DNA of 64,000 bases from 9FT-COMBO-48-23 sp963754385 (GCA_963754385.1 CAVWGE010000001.1:1-64000); one strand, 5' to 3'; shown: positions 1 through 10,990, counted from the first letter of the stretch. The notes: a model not told the origin generated them from the letters alone. Numbers and translations are program-made.

Positions 1-155
1 CCTTGCTCGTGACGAACCAGAATGTGCCTAAGTTTTGGATATTGCGGCAAAGTGTCATACAATGGCAGCACAACTCCACCCGGGAAGCCAAAGATAACTT
101 CAACCCCCTCCCTAATTAAACTCTTGCATAGAATCTGGGCACCGGTCTTTTTCAT
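1..155 (-). CDS. ilvB: Acetolactate synthase large subunit, N-terminal part (cut by window edge)
   Basis: Reading leftwards from an ATG at 155, the first 51 codons encode MKKTGAQILCKSLIREGVEV followed by the IFGFPGG motif and end in RHEQ. This is the typical start of a thiamine-diphosphate acetolactate synthase: the FG(F/Y)PGG segment, then the conserved Glu of RHEQ that activates the cofactor. The enzyme condenses pyruvate (or pyruvate plus 2-oxobutyrate) in the first step of branched-chain amino acid synthesis. The ribosome binding site GGAG lies over the stop codon of ilvD, only 10 bp upstream, so the two are co-transcribed. A catabolic ThDP enzyme of the same fold cannot be excluded from this fragment, but the ilvD neighbour supports IlvB. 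Confidence 0.88.
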   Translation of the reverse strand, partial: MKKTGAQILCKSLIREGVEVIFGFPGGVVLPLYDTLPQYPKLRHILVRHEQ

Positions 156-165
156 TAATATTCTC

Positions 166-1842
166 CTATGTGGCAAATACGGCTCCTCTACTGGCTGAGT
201 CAACTTTCTCAATATACCTTTTTAGATACCCAGTCTTTATCTTAGATTTGTAATCAGGCAGTTCGGACAGCCGTTTCTTTATCTCTGCGTTGCTCACCTT
301 CAATTCCAGCTTACATTCTGGAATATTTATGCTTATGATGTCACCGTTCTTTACCGCAGCTATAGGCCCCCGACTGGCTGCCTCAGGTGCTACATGTCCT
401 ATGGCAGCCCCCTTGGTACCACCCGAAAATCTGCCATCCGTTATCAAAGCCACGTCTTTATCCAAGCCCATACCGCTCAAGAGGGAGGTCGGTGTAAGCA
501 TCTCTCGCATCCCCGGCCCACCCTTAGGACCTTCATAACGAATGACGATTACATCGCCCTTCTTAATCTCTCCTCTCATTATCTCCCTGGTCGCTTCCTC
601 CTCATTATTGAAGACACGAGCCGGCCCCTTATACACCATCATCTCGGGGTCAACGGCGCCGCTCTTGACCACAGCCCCATCAGGCGCCAGGTTCCCGAAG
701 AGAATCGCCAGACCTCCGGTCTTTGAATACGGCCTGGTCACCAACCGGATGACCTCGCGGTTTCTAACCTTACCTGCCTTTATCGTGCTTGACAGGGGTG
801 CTAATGTCACGGTCTTACACTTCCCGTTAAGGGAGGCTGCTATCTCATGCATAACCGCAGGAATTCCCCCTGCCAGGTCCAGGTTCTCGATATGAACCTC
901 GCTGGCCGGGCTCAGCTTACATATGTGCGGAACGCGATGGCTAATCTCATTAATCAGTGACAGCGGGAAATCGATACCTGCTTCGTGCGCCACCGCCATA
1001 AGGTGCAGAACGGAATTGGTGCTGCCGCCGAGCGCCATATCCACAGCAAAAGCATTAGTAATGGAATCCTTGGTAATAATATCCCTGGGCAACAGGTTCT
1101 TTTCAAATATAGTCATAATCTGTCTTCCTGTTTCCATTGCCAAAACCATTCTTCTGGAATCCACGGCTGGTATGGTGCCATTGCCCGGTAAGGCCATCCC
1201 CAGTGCCTCGGTTAAGCAGTTCATCGTGTTGGCGGTATACATGCCGGAGCAACTCCCGCAGCCGGGGCAGGCGGCAATTTCAATCTCCTCAAGCTCAGCC
1301 TCGGTCATCTTGCCACAGGCAATACTGCCCACCGCGTTAAATACAGAGATGAGGTCCACTGTTCGGCTTTGGTCATCCATGTCTATGTGTCCTGCCAGCA
1401 TCGGACCGCCGCTTATAAAAATAGACGGAATGTTTAATCTCACTGCAGCCATGAGCATTCCAGGCACAACTTTGTCACAGTTGGGTATGAAGACAAGCGC
1501 GTCAAATTGATGTGCCTCGACCATGGTCTCTACGGAGTCGGCAATCAACTCCCGGCTAGGCAAGCTGTATTTCATCCCGGGATGGTTCATCGCTATGCCG
1601 TCGCAGATGGCGATGGTGTTGAACTCAAAAGGCACGCCACCCTCGCTGCGAACCCCTGCCTTCACAGCCTCGGCAATACTGCGCAGATGTATATGTCCGG
1701 GCACGATCTCGTTAAAGCTGTTGACCACACCAACAAAAGGTTTAGAGAAGTCATCGCGGCAAACGCCCACGGCTCGAAGCAAGGCCCGATGCGGTGCCCG
1801 TTCAATGCCTTTCTTCACTCCATCGCTACGCATTGTCTTCAA
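166..1842 (-). CDS. ilvD: Dihydroxy-acid dehydratase
   Basis: A 558-residue protein of normal IlvD length. It dehydrates 2,3-dihydroxy-isovalerate and -3-methylvalerate to the 2-oxo acids in valine and isoleucine synthesis, using an Fe-S cluster and Mg2+ in the cytoplasm. Diagnostic segments are PNCDKVVPGMLMA (around residue 120, first cluster Cys), PGCGSCSGMYTANTMNC (around 193-209, second cluster Cys), ALGGSTNSVLHL, and the C-terminal TDGRFSGGTKGAAIGH loop with its catalytic Ser. It is the first gene of an operon that continues into ilvB with a 10-bp gap. The ATG at 1842 opens directly into the conserved MRSDGVKKG start and there is no longer alternative. Confidence 0.97.
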   Translation of the reverse strand: MKTMRSDGVKKGIERAPHRALLRAVGVCRDDFSKPFVGVVNSFNEIVPGHIHLRSIAEAVKAGVRSEGGVPFEFNTIAICDGIAMNHPGMKYSLPSRELIADSVETMVEAHQFDALVFIPNCDKVVPGMLMAAVRLNIPSIFISGGPMLAGHIDMDDQSRTVDLISVFNAVGSIACGKMTEAELEEIEIAACPGCGSCSGMYTANTMNCLTEALGMALPGNGTIPAVDSRRMVLAMETGRQIMTIFEKNLLPRDIITKDSITNAFAVDMALGGSTNSVLHLMAVAHEAGIDFPLSLINEISHRVPHICKLSPASEVHIENLDLAGGIPAVMHEIAASLNGKCKTVTLAPLSSTIKAGKVRNREVIRLVTRPYSKTGGLAILFGNLAPDGAVVKSGAVDPEMMVYKGPARVFNNEEEATREIMRGEIKKGDVIVIRYEGPKGGPGMREMLTPTSLLSGMGLDKDVALITDGRFSGGTKGAAIGHVAPEAASRGPIAAVKNGDIISINIPECKLELKVSNAEIKKRLSELPDYKSKIKTGYLKRYIEKVDSASRGAVFAT

Positions 1843-1898
1843 AAAACGCCTCCATGGTTGAAATAGCGCTCAGTTCGGGAAATTAGGGTTATTGCAGT

Positions 1899-1927
1899 AA
1901 ACTAGCATAGCAGCTAGCTATTGTCAA
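1899..1927 (-). promoter_or_regulatory. Candidate promoter for ilvD-ilvB
   Basis: On the minus strand a perfect TTGACA (1922-1927) is followed after 17 nt by TAGTTT (1899-1904), about 55 bp before the ilvD start. The -35 is perfect but the -10 is weak (3 of 6). The overlapping TAGCTAGCTGCTATGCTAG stretch is partly self-complementary. No T-box or leader peptide was seen. Confidence 0.35.
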
Positions 1928-1928
1928 G

Positions 1929-2369
1929 CTAGGCAGCTTCCAGTCTGCGTATCTTTTCCAGACGCCGTAAATGCCGGCCGCCTTCAAATGCGGAGGAAAG
2001 GTAAACTTTAACGATATCCATAGCCGCACCTGGCTCGACTGCATCTTCACCCAGGCACAGGATATTGGCATCGTTATGCCGCCGAGCCCGCTCAGCACCG
2101 ATGATATCACAACATAGAGCAGCCCTTATGCCTTTTACTTTATTAGCTGCTATGCTCATGCCTATGCCGCTGCTGCAAATCAGAATCCCGTGGTCGAACT
2201 TTCCCGAGGCAACCGCCTCCGCCACTTGCTTAGCGATATCGGGGTAATCTACGGGGTCACTACTGTAGCAGCCGAAGTCATGATAATCATGTCCCAGCTC
2301 GGTGAGAAGACCTATAATAGCTTGTTTGAGCTTCAAGCCGCGGTGGTCACAACCCAGAGCAATACGCAT
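1929..2369 (-). CDS. rpiB: Ribose-5-phosphate isomerase B
   Basis: A 146-residue RpiB/LacAB-family sugar-phosphate isomerase. It interconverts ribose 5-phosphate and ribulose 5-phosphate in the pentose phosphate pathway. Visible family features are the N-terminal ALGCDHRG phosphate-binding motif, DFGCYSSDPVDYPDIA, and the active-site block CSSGIGMSIAANKVKGIRAA with the catalytic Cys at about residue 66, followed by RRHNDANILCLG. The Cys-Ser-Ser-Gly form replaces the commoner Cys-Gly-Thr-Gly. The TsaC-type gene ends 6 bp upstream, so the two form an operon. It ends just before the ilvD promoter. Confidence 0.95.
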   Translation of the reverse strand: MRIALGCDHRGLKLKQAIIGLLTELGHDYHDFGCYSSDPVDYPDIAKQVAEAVASGKFDHGILICSSGIGMSIAANKVKGIRAALCCDIIGAERARRHNDANILCLGEDAVEPGAAMDIVKVYLSSAFEGGRHLRRLEKIRRLEAA

Positions 2370-2375
2370 TTTTAT

Positions 2376-3011
2376 TTACCTCCCCGGGGCAAATTCTTGG
2401 CACGCCCTCTTAATCTCATCTTCAGGTATAATGCCCTGACGCAAAATCACCGGTGTCTTTCCGGTAACATCGACTACGGTGGACTCGAGCCCACCGGGAC
2501 ATCTACCCATGTCGACAATCAAGTCAATCTGGCTGCCTAATTGTTGCTCGACCTCTTGAGCCGTCACCGGACTGGGCTTATCACTGATGTTAGCGCTGGT
2601 TCCAATTATAGGCGCTCCTAAACCATGAATGAGAGCCAGAGGTACGACATGGTTGGGAATTCTTATTGCCACCTTGTCGCCACCAGCGCTGATGATTTCA
2701 GGAAGTGAAGCTCCTTTCGACAAAACTAATGTTAACCCTCCCGGCCAAAAGCGCTTCATCAAAAATTGAGCTATCTCCGGCATAGAATCAACGACAGCAG
2801 CCACCTGTGTTAAGTCTGCCAGCAAGACTGGCAGGGGCAGAGACCGTGGCCGTTGCTTCACCCTGTAAATCCTCTCAGCAACTTCACTATTAAAGGCATC
2901 GCCTCCCAATCCATAGACTGTGTCTGTAGGAAAGGCAACGATACCGCCAGCCTTGAGTATTTCGATGGCTCTATCAACTTGTAAGGCTATTTTTGTGGAC
3001 AGATTAACCAC
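2376..3011 (-). CDS. tsaC: Threonylcarbamoyl-AMP synthase (Sua5/YrdC/YwlC family)
   Basis: A 211-residue YrdC-domain protein that makes threonylcarbamoyl-AMP from threonine, bicarbonate and ATP, the first step of the t6A37 tRNA modification. Recognisable parts are GGIVAFPTDTVYGLGGDA (around 22-39), the KQRPRSLPLPVLL segment with the nucleotide-binding Lys and Arg, PNHVVPLALI, IIGTSANISDKPSP, and STVVDVTGKTPVILRQG. It is the short TsaC/YwlC form without the C-terminal Sua5 domain. It lies 6 bp upstream of rpiB, a common pairing in Gram-positive and Chloroflexota genomes. The start at 3011 was accepted because the YrdC fold begins about 15 residues later. Confidence 0.93.
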   Translation of the reverse strand: MVNLSTKIALQVDRAIEILKAGGIVAFPTDTVYGLGGDAFNSEVAERIYRVKQRPRSLPLPVLLADLTQVAAVVDSMPEIAQFLMKRFWPGGLTLVLSKGASLPEIISAGGDKVAIRIPNHVVPLALIHGLGAPIIGTSANISDKPSPVTAQEVEQQLGSQIDLIVDMGRCPGGLESTVVDVTGKTPVILRQGIIPEDEIKRACQEFAPGR

Positions 3012-3044
3012 TTGCCTGCTTTCATACTGTCTGGTGTGGGAGGG

Positions 3045-3977
3045 TTATTGGGTGCTAAAATTATTAACCAGGAAAGCTTCGATCACCGGCCCGACCCCGG
3101 GGTATTCCCACATATATTCATGTCCTGGCGCTTGAAGTCCCAAGCCGAAGTTATACGATGTCAGAATTAGAACCGAGCGGCTTATGAACCAGTCAACTGG
3201 TGTAAAAGACGGGACGTGGTTCAATATAAGCAGCTTGCCCCAGTTGCTCTTGATTATTGTAACCAGGTCTCTGTCGGCGAGGGTATCAGACCCAATCCCG
3301 TTATTGTCTATCACTAAGGAACGACCGACTTTACGTATCCCATGCCAGAAAGGTATGCCCACCTGAATAGAATACACTTTGGGGTTATCCTTCAGGCGAT
3401 TTGCCACCTCATCGGCAAAAGCGGCACCATTGCTCTGGCCGATAATTATTATTTTCAGATTGGTAATATGCTGGGTCAGAAAATCTATCTTGGCAGCCAG
3501 CACCTTCGCCTTCGATGGATAATGAGTCAAATCCTCCTTAAACTCAAAGAGATGCTCAGTCAAACCGTTGCCGGTGCGAATATCATCGATAATGCAAGGT
3601 TCATATCCCAGTTGTGTCAGCTTAGCCATCATTCCTGTCAGCCAGCTTTGACCCTGATAATTAGAGGACAATGGTTTATTACCCCAACCGCCTGAGTTAC
3701 AGAGAATTACCAGGTCGCTGCCCTTAACCTTGCTGTAAAGGTCGAGCACCTCGGTGACAAATTGTTCTTGGGCTTTCTTGCCTGAGCCAACTACCTCTGC
3801 AGCCGCCTGCCAGGCTTGCTGCTCGATAGCACTCATAGATTCCAAGCCAAGTCCTGACGAGTTTGCCCCCCGGCTGTAACCGCCAACGGCATAAATTACC
3901 AGCCCGAGAAGGCAGACGGCCAGAAACACAGCCAGCGCGCCTTTACAAAGCATAAGAAAACGTCCGCTTTTCTTCAT
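3045..3977 (-). CDS. Membrane-anchored alpha/beta-hydrolase-like protein
   Basis: A 310-residue protein that I do not recognise as a named family. It begins with a positively charged stretch and one strong hydrophobic segment (about residues 9-31), consistent with a signal anchor placing the rest outside the membrane. The body contains DLVILCNSGGWG (a possible oxyanion-hole strand) and, around residue 178, LKIIIIGQSNGAAFADEVA. The latter matches the G-x-S-x-G nucleophile elbow of lipases and esterases. A late HEY could supply the His. Hydrolase activity is therefore inferred from the elbow only, and the substrate is unknown. It is followed 33 bp later by the tsaC-rpiB pair on the same strand. 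Confidence 0.6.
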   Translation of the reverse strand: MKKSGRFLMLCKGALAVFLAVCLLGLVIYAVGGYSRGANSSGLGLESMSAIEQQAWQAAAEVVGSGKKAQEQFVTEVLDLYSKVKGSDLVILCNSGGWGNKPLSSNYQGQSWLTGMMAKLTQLGYEPCIIDDIRTGNGLTEHLFEFKEDLTHYPSKAKVLAAKIDFLTQHITNLKIIIIGQSNGAAFADEVANRLKDNPKVYSIQVGIPFWHGIRKVGRSLVIDNNGIGSDTLADRDLVTIIKSNWGKLLILNHVPSFTPVDWFISRSVLILTSYNFGLGLQAPGHEYMWEYPGVGPVIEAFLVNNFSTQ

Positions 3978-4077
3978 TAGTTAATCTCAGCCTACAAGAT
4001 ATATTTTAACACCTTTACAATGAAGATGCCTAACCATAGAGGATAGAAGCCGTAGTATGCCATGCCAGGCTAGGCTA

Positions 4078-4086
4078 TGATATACT
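4078..4086 (+). promoter_or_regulatory. Extended -10 promoter element for guaA
   Basis: TGATATACT matches the extended -10 consensus TGnTATAAT with one change. It overlaps the first possible ATG of guaA (4077) and so favours translation from the next in-frame ATG at 4107, about 15 nt after the expected transcription start. No good -35 hexamer is seen, as is usual for extended -10 promoters. Confidence 0.4.
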
Positions 4087-4106
4087 TTAGCTATCCAGAC
4101 AGGGCG

Positions 4107-5774
4107 ATGGATAAAAAGAGAAAAAGCCACCGCGTAGCTACCAGCGATGATATCGAGGTCTCGACTTATCTTGAAATCGCTAGAGAGCTCCAGGGCGAGC
4201 AGCTTACATCCAAGGTAGAGACTATATCGCCCGGGGCACGGGAAGCCATAGCCGTCATCGATTTCGGCTCTCAATATAGTCACCTGATTGCCCGGCGAGT
4301 CCGGGAATGCCATGTCTATTGCGAACTGATTCCGTTCGATGAGCCATGGGAAAAAATTGCCTCCTTCCAACCTAAAGGCTTTATACTCTCAGGAGGACCA
4401 GCTAGTGTATACCAGCCGAAAGCACCTTTAGCTCCATCCCAGCTTTACGCCAGCCACCTGCCTATTTTGGGCATCTGTTACGGAACACAAGCTATTGCCC
4501 ACCAACTGGGAGGTCAGGTAGCTCCGGCAGATAAGCATGAATACGGTCAGGCTATCTTAAAGATAAGCGATAAAAAGTCGCCGCTGTTTGCCGGTCTGCC
4601 CGCTTCTATGCCGGTCTGGATGAGCCATGGCGACCAGATAGTAGAAATGCCTCCCGGCTTCAAAGCCCTGGCTTACACTGAGAACTCTCCTACCGCAGTT
4701 ATAGGTAACGGTGCAAACATCTTCGGGCTGCAATTCCACCCTGAAGTAGTACACACTCCGAACGGTAAGACTATAATTCAAAACTTTCTCTACAAGGTAT
4801 GCGGCTGCCACGGCACCTGGACGCCAAGTAGCTTCATCAACGAGAGCATCAGTGCCATCAGGCAACAGGTAAAAGACGGCAAAGTCATCTGTGCTCTTTC
4901 CGGCGGTGTTGATTCGGCAGTCACAGCTACCCTTATTCACCAGGCTGTCGGCAATCAGTTAACCTGCATCTTTGTCAATAACGGCTTGTTGCGCCGTGAA
5001 GAGGCTGAACGGGCACTCAATACTTTTAGGAACAACCTGAAAATGAATGTGGTCTATGTGGACGCTTCCAGGAGGTTTCTCAAGCGACTGAAAGGAGTCA
5101 CCGACCCGGAGGTAAAGCGGCGTCGTATCGGCGAGGAGTTCATCAGGGTATTTGAATACAAAGCCGGCAAGCTAGGCAAGATAGATTTCCTGGCTCAGGG
5201 CACTCTTTATCCTGATGTCATCGAAAGCACTTCTAAGGAAACTAAAGCCGCCGCCAGAATAAAGACCCATCACAATGTCGGTGGCTTGCCTACCAAAATG
5301 TCGCTCACTCTAATTGAGCCGTTACGCTACCTGTTTAAAGACGAGGTTCGTGAGGTTGGCTTGGCTCTGGGCTTACCTGAAGATATGATATGGCGTCAGC
5401 CTTTCCCGGGCCCGGGACTTGCCATTCGCATAATCGGTGAGGTAACCAAAGAACGTCTGGAGATACTCCGGTCTGCCGACTGGATAGTGATGAACGAGAT
5501 CAAGAAGGCAAACCTCTATCGCCAGCTATGGCAAAGCTTTGCCGTCCTCACCGGTGTCAGGAGTGTCGGTGTCATGGGAGATTACCGGACTTACGGCTAC
5601 CTGGTAGCAGTACGCGCCGTTACCAGCCAGGACGCTATGACCGCTGATTGGGCTCGCCTCCCCCCTGACCTCCTGGCTCGCATCTCCAACCGCATCGTCA
5701 ATGAAGTACCCGGCGTCAACCGCGTGGTCTACGATGTCACCAGCAAGCCACCATCCACTATAGAGTGGGAATGA
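4107..5774 (+). CDS. guaA: GMP synthase (glutamine-hydrolysing)
   Basis: Converts XMP, ATP and glutamine to GMP in de novo purine synthesis. The order is a class I glutamine amidotransferase domain (IAVIDFGSQYSHLIARRVRE; nucleophile Cys in GICYGTQAIAH; LQFHPEVVHTPNG carrying the catalytic His-x-Glu), the ATP-pyrophosphatase domain with CALSGGVDSAVTATL, and the C-terminal dimerisation domain ending in the family signature NRVVYDVTSKPPSTIEWE. The protein has about 45 extra residues before the usual IAVIDFG start (about 55 if the ATG at 4077 is used). I chose 4107 because an extended -10 element overlaps 4077. It is transcribed divergently from the 3977 gene. Confidence 0.96.
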   Translation: MDKKRKSHRVATSDDIEVSTYLEIARELQGEQLTSKVETISPGAREAIAVIDFGSQYSHLIARRVRECHVYCELIPFDEPWEKIASFQPKGFILSGGPASVYQPKAPLAPSQLYASHLPILGICYGTQAIAHQLGGQVAPADKHEYGQAILKISDKKSPLFAGLPASMPVWMSHGDQIVEMPPGFKALAYTENSPTAVIGNGANIFGLQFHPEVVHTPNGKTIIQNFLYKVCGCHGTWTPSSFINESISAIRQQVKDGKVICALSGGVDSAVTATLIHQAVGNQLTCIFVNNGLLRREEAERALNTFRNNLKMNVVYVDASRRFLKRLKGVTDPEVKRRRIGEEFIRVFEYKAGKLGKIDFLAQGTLYPDVIESTSKETKAAARIKTHHNVGGLPTKMSLTLIEPLRYLFKDEVREVGLALGLPEDMIWRQPFPGPGLAIRIIGEVTKERLEILRSADWIVMNEIKKANLYRQLWQSFAVLTGVRSVGVMGDYRTYGYLVAVRAVTSQDAMTADWARLPPDLLARISNRIVNEVPGVNRVVYDVTSKPPSTIEWE

Positions 5775-5789
5775 ATAATAGCCCCCGTC

Positions 5790-6314
5790 ATGTTTAGATG
5801 GCTGATTGCTCTTATCACCTTCCCGGGCATCATACTTCACGAGTGGGCGCATAAGTTTTTCTGCGACCGCACCGGAGTCCCTGTACTCAAAACATGCTAT
5901 TTCAGGCTGGGCAATCCCGCGGGATATGTTATACATGGTACTGTAGACAGCTACGGTAAAGCCTTCCTCATAGCCACTGCCCCTTTCCTGGTCAATACGG
6001 CTATCGCTGTAATTTTATTCGTCATCGCTGTAATCATCCCTCTCGGCTTAATCACCTACCTGCTCTACTGGCTGGGCATATCCATAGCTATGCACTCCTT
6101 CCCCAGCAGCCAGGATGCCGACAATTTATGGAATTATTCAAAAAGAAACTGGTGGCGCAATCCCTTGGCGCTATTCGGCTTCCCGGTTATCGGCCTGATA
6201 AAACTGGCGGGAATACTCAGTGCCGTCTGGTTCGACCTGCTCTACGCCGTATTCTTGCTAATTCTAGTCGCTGCAATCATCAAAGGAGGGGACTTGTTTT
6301 CAATTGCAGCTTAA
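5790..6314 (+). CDS. Membrane zinc metalloprotease-like protein (HExxH, M50-like)
   Basis: A 174-residue membrane protein beginning 15 bp after guaA. An N-terminal hydrophobic segment contains ITFPGIILHEWAHKFF, whose HEWAH is a zinc-binding HExxH motif set in a membrane helix as in site-2 proteases. Further hydrophobic segments lie at about 58-95, and the sequence HSFPSSQDADNLW at about 100-112 could provide the third, acidic zinc ligand. Two more helices close the protein. Many bacteria have such small M50-like or DUF3267-like proteins of unknown substrate. Protease activity is inferred from the motif only. Confidence 0.65.
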   Translation: MFRWLIALITFPGIILHEWAHKFFCDRTGVPVLKTCYFRLGNPAGYVIHGTVDSYGKAFLIATAPFLVNTAIAVILFVIAVIIPLGLITYLLYWLGISIAMHSFPSSQDADNLWNYSKRNWWRNPLALFGFPVIGLIKLAGILSAVWFDLLYAVFLLILVAAIIKGGDLFSIAA

Positions 6315-6336
6315 TTTATGGCTATTGTATACTTGA

Positions 6337-6477
6337 CAAATTTTTACCACGCTTTTAAACCAGCAATTTGGGGCCAAAGAGTTGATGCGTACTGTTGAAG
6401 CCAAGGCGCAACAACTTGGATGCAAGGGCATTAAACTAATGTATGGGATTGAAAGGAAGGAGGTTAATTGGAAATGA
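6337..6477 (+). pseudogene. Possible remnant of a GNAT acetyltransferase C-terminus
   Basis: An open frame from 6337 to the TGA at 6475-6477 reads FGAKELMRTVEAKAQQLGC followed by KGIKL. This resembles the GNAT pattern G-x-x-L-(L/M)-x-x-(V/A)-E-x-x-A-x-x-x-G-C-x-x-I-x-L. No upstream acetyl-CoA binding region is present, so only a tail survives. An ATG at 6385 could translate the last 30 residues. The resemblance is by eye and weak. Confidence 0.25.
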
Positions 6478-6566
6478 AGAAAATGATAAAAAGGTTTGGC
6501 AAACTAATAACAGCGTCCTTTATCATAATGGGAGTTGGCATGATCATCTTTATATCAAGCCACTGA
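6474..6566 (+). CDS. Small hydrophobic peptide, truncated copy of the gene at 7107
   Basis: Thirty codons starting MKKMIKRFGKLITASFIIMG, behind a strong ribosome binding site (AGGAGG). The first 22 residues are almost identical to the protein at 7107-7418, both in protein and in DNA (about 67 bp with only a few changes). After ...GVG the copies diverge and this one stops at TGA 6564-6566. It is best read as a broken partial duplication, though the intact start signals mean a one-helix peptide could still be made. Confidence 0.4.
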   Translation: MKKMIKRFGKLITASFIIMGVGMIIFISSH

Positions 6567-6622
6567 AAGAATCAAACATTAATGTAAAGAGATTTTGTAC
6601 GAGAATACTTAAGGAGAAGGCT

Positions 6623-6973
6623 ATGGAAAAAGAAGTAAGCAGCAAATTTAAGGAAAAACCAAAAACAAAAATGGCTTGGTGGGCGATGGGCTTGGGCTTG
6701 AGCAGCATTTTGATATTTCCTTTTTTCGGTATTTTCGCTGCTGTTATTCGTCCAATAATAGACAAGGCGAGTAGCGAAATTGTTGGGGTGGTTGCTGGAT
6801 TTGGCTCAATAATTGTTGCATTAATCCTTCTTGTTTCTGCTCTTGTCACAGGTGTTCGTGCCTTCAAAAAAGGCGAACGGTCTTGGGTTTTGTGGGTGGG
6901 ATTTGTTCCAGCTATTTTAGTTGGTGTCTTTTTGGTTTTTATGATTATTGGCGAATTTATTTTTCCACATTAA
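6623..6973 (+). CDS. Small membrane protein of unknown function
   Basis: Preceded by AAGGAGAAGG, the ATG at 6623 opens a 116-residue frame. I chose it over the upstream ATG at 6443, whose reading frame runs out of phase through the duplicated segment. A short charged N-terminus (EKEVSSKFKEKPKTK) is followed by three hydrophobic segments (about 20-45, 55-75 and 88-110) separated by a basic loop RAFKKGERS. I do not recognise a family. It resembles the generic small membrane proteins often annotated DUF4190-like. Confidence 0.55.
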   Translation: MEKEVSSKFKEKPKTKMAWWAMGLGLSSILIFPFFGIFAAVIRPIIDKASSEIVGVVAGFGSIIVALILLVSALVTGVRAFKKGERSWVLWVGFVPAILVGVFLVFMIIGEFIFPH

Positions 6974-6996
6974 CATTTTTTAAAAAAGAAGATTTT

Positions 6997-7110
6997 ATGT
7001 TTAAAAGTCCGATTGTCAAAAACATTTTATCGGTCGTGGCTGTAGCTGGCTTTGATGTTTTTTGTTTATGGTTATGGCGATGGTTGAAGCAACGGAAGGT
7101 GGCAAGATGA
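6997..7110 (+). CDS. Very small hydrophobic ORF overlapping the next gene
   Basis: Thirty-seven codons (MFKSPIVKNILSVVAVAGFD..., ending in WRWLKQRKVAR) encode one hydrophobic segment with a basic tail. Its TGA overlaps the ATG of the next gene (ATGA), which would allow translational coupling. The ribosome binding site (AAAGAAGA) is poor, so this may not be a real gene. Confidence 0.3.
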   Translation: MFKSPIVKNILSVVAVAGFDVFCLWLWRWLKQRKVAR

Positions 7111-7418
7111 AGAAAATGATAAAAAAGTTTGGCAAACTAATAACAGCGTCCTTTATCATCATGGGAGTTGGCATAATCACATTCCCATTAGTAATCCCTA
7201 TGTATGGGCTTTTTGGTATTGATACAGATTGGTTTAGCGTCTTCATATTTCTTGCAGGGGCAATTACATGTATTGTGGGGTTAATCCGCAGAAAAAGCCT
7301 GAATAGAATCGTGTTGATAACCTTACTTGTGCTCGTTTCAATTATGTGTATGCCAATCTTGTTTGGGGTCATATCGATGATTTGCTATTTTATAACAGGT
7401 AAGGAGTTAGGGTGGTGA
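7107..7418 (+). CDS. Small membrane protein, full copy of a duplicated segment
   Basis: A 103-residue protein starting MKKMIKKFGKLITASFIIMG. Hydrophobic segments lie at about 12-32, 41-60 and 67-95, with a basic RRKSLNR loop between the last two, suggesting three membrane helices. No family was recognised. Its first 67 bp are repeated at 6474-6540, where the copy is truncated. A GGAAGG ribosome binding site lies upstream. The genes at 6474, 6623, 6997 and 7107 run in one direction and may form one transcript. Confidence 0.5.
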   Translation: MKKMIKKFGKLITASFIIMGVGIITFPLVIPMYGLFGIDTDWFSVFIFLAGAITCIVGLIRRKSLNRIVLITLLVLVSIMCMPILFGVISMICYFITGKELGW

Positions 7419-7624
7419 AAAAGTTAATTTAGTTAGTATTTTGGGTATTGGTGGGTGATTTTACATTTCTCGCATGGACAGCAAAAGTATGTTTGGCATT
7501 GGGGTTGGGGTGAGACTACTCATGGGTTTGTCAAATCCCCAAAGACCTAATTTATTATGAAGAATAACTCTTAAGGCAATGGTAGATTGGAGCATCAGCT
7601 CCAATCGTGCCTGATCAATTTCGC

Positions 7625-7680
7625 ATGTAGCCCCGACCTTTTAAGGTCGGGGTCACGAGGTTAAAACCTCGCGGCTACAT
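7625..7680. repeat. Composite palindrome with terminal inverted repeats
   Basis: A 56-bp element starts ATGTAGC and ends GCTACAT (inverted ends). Inside are two perfect hairpins: CCCCGACCTTTT/AAGGTCGGGG (7631-7652) and CGAGGTTAAAACCTCG. The design, several nested palindromes inside short inverted ends, is typical of REP-like or MITE-like bacterial intergenic repeats. Only this copy is present in the window. The rest of 7419-7713 shows no gene. Confidence 0.55.
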
Positions 7681-7713
7681 TAGCGAACAGTAAAAAAACT
7701 CCAAGAATTTAAT

Positions 7714-7742
7714 TTGACAAAACCTGAAAGAAGGTCTATACT
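7714..7742 (+). promoter_or_regulatory. Strong promoter of the 23S rRNA transcript
   Basis: TTGACA (7714-7719), a 17-nt spacer, and TATACT (7737-7742) give a near-consensus housekeeping promoter about 135 bp before the mature 23S rRNA. It is the only such match upstream of the rRNA, suggesting that the 23S gene has its own promoter and is not the tail of a longer rRNA operon. Confidence 0.7.
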
Positions 7743-7810
7743 ACTCTTTTGCATGATTGGTGTACACCTCCGTACCTGATTGACCGAAGGTCTAAGTTGC
7801 TGTATACTGA

Positions 7811-7878
7811 AGCAGCTTGGTGTACGCCAAGCTGCTTTGTACTTTAACAAGTGAATAAGTTTTGTGTTCAGGCTGATG

Positions 7879-7884
<6 letters not shown>
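7811..7884 (+). other. 23S leader: hairpin plus 5' arm of rRNA processing stem
   Basis: A perfect 10-bp hairpin (AGCAGCTTGG/CCAAGCTGCT, 7811-7836) stands just before the left arm (7850-7884) of a long stem. Its partner lies at 10833-10866, after the 23S gene, and the arms pair over about 34 positions with few mismatches. Such stems enclosing an rRNA are cut by RNase III during maturation. Confidence 0.75.
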
Positions 7885-10840
<2,956 letters not shown>

Positions 10841-10868
10841 TCAGGCTGAGCACAAAACTATTCACTAG

Positions 10869-10895
10869 CCCGCAGAAATCGCAGGTTTTTGCGGG
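10869..10895 (+). terminator. Hairpin between 23S rRNA and tRNA-fMet
   Basis: CCCGCA...TGCGGG with a short T run after it (TTT) lies 25 bp after the mature 23S end and 9 bp before the tRNA. It may be a weak terminator or a processing spacer, since the tRNA has no obvious promoter of its own and probably shares the rRNA transcript. Confidence 0.4.
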
Positions 10896-10903
10896 TTTAG
10901 CGT

Positions 10904-10978
<75 letters not shown>

Positions 10979-10990
10979 ATTTTTAAAGCT

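Noticed and set aside
4077..4106. guaA start at 4077
   Set aside because: An extended -10 promoter element overlaps this ATG and no ribosome binding site precedes it; 4107 is preferred, without certainty.
7620..7680. CRISPR-like repeat
   Set aside because: Only one composite palindrome, no repeat-spacer periodicity and no cas genes in the window.
10841..10903. 5S rRNA after the 23S gene
   Set aside because: The gap to the tRNA is only about 60 bp, far too short for a 5S gene, and holds only the processing stem and a hairpin.
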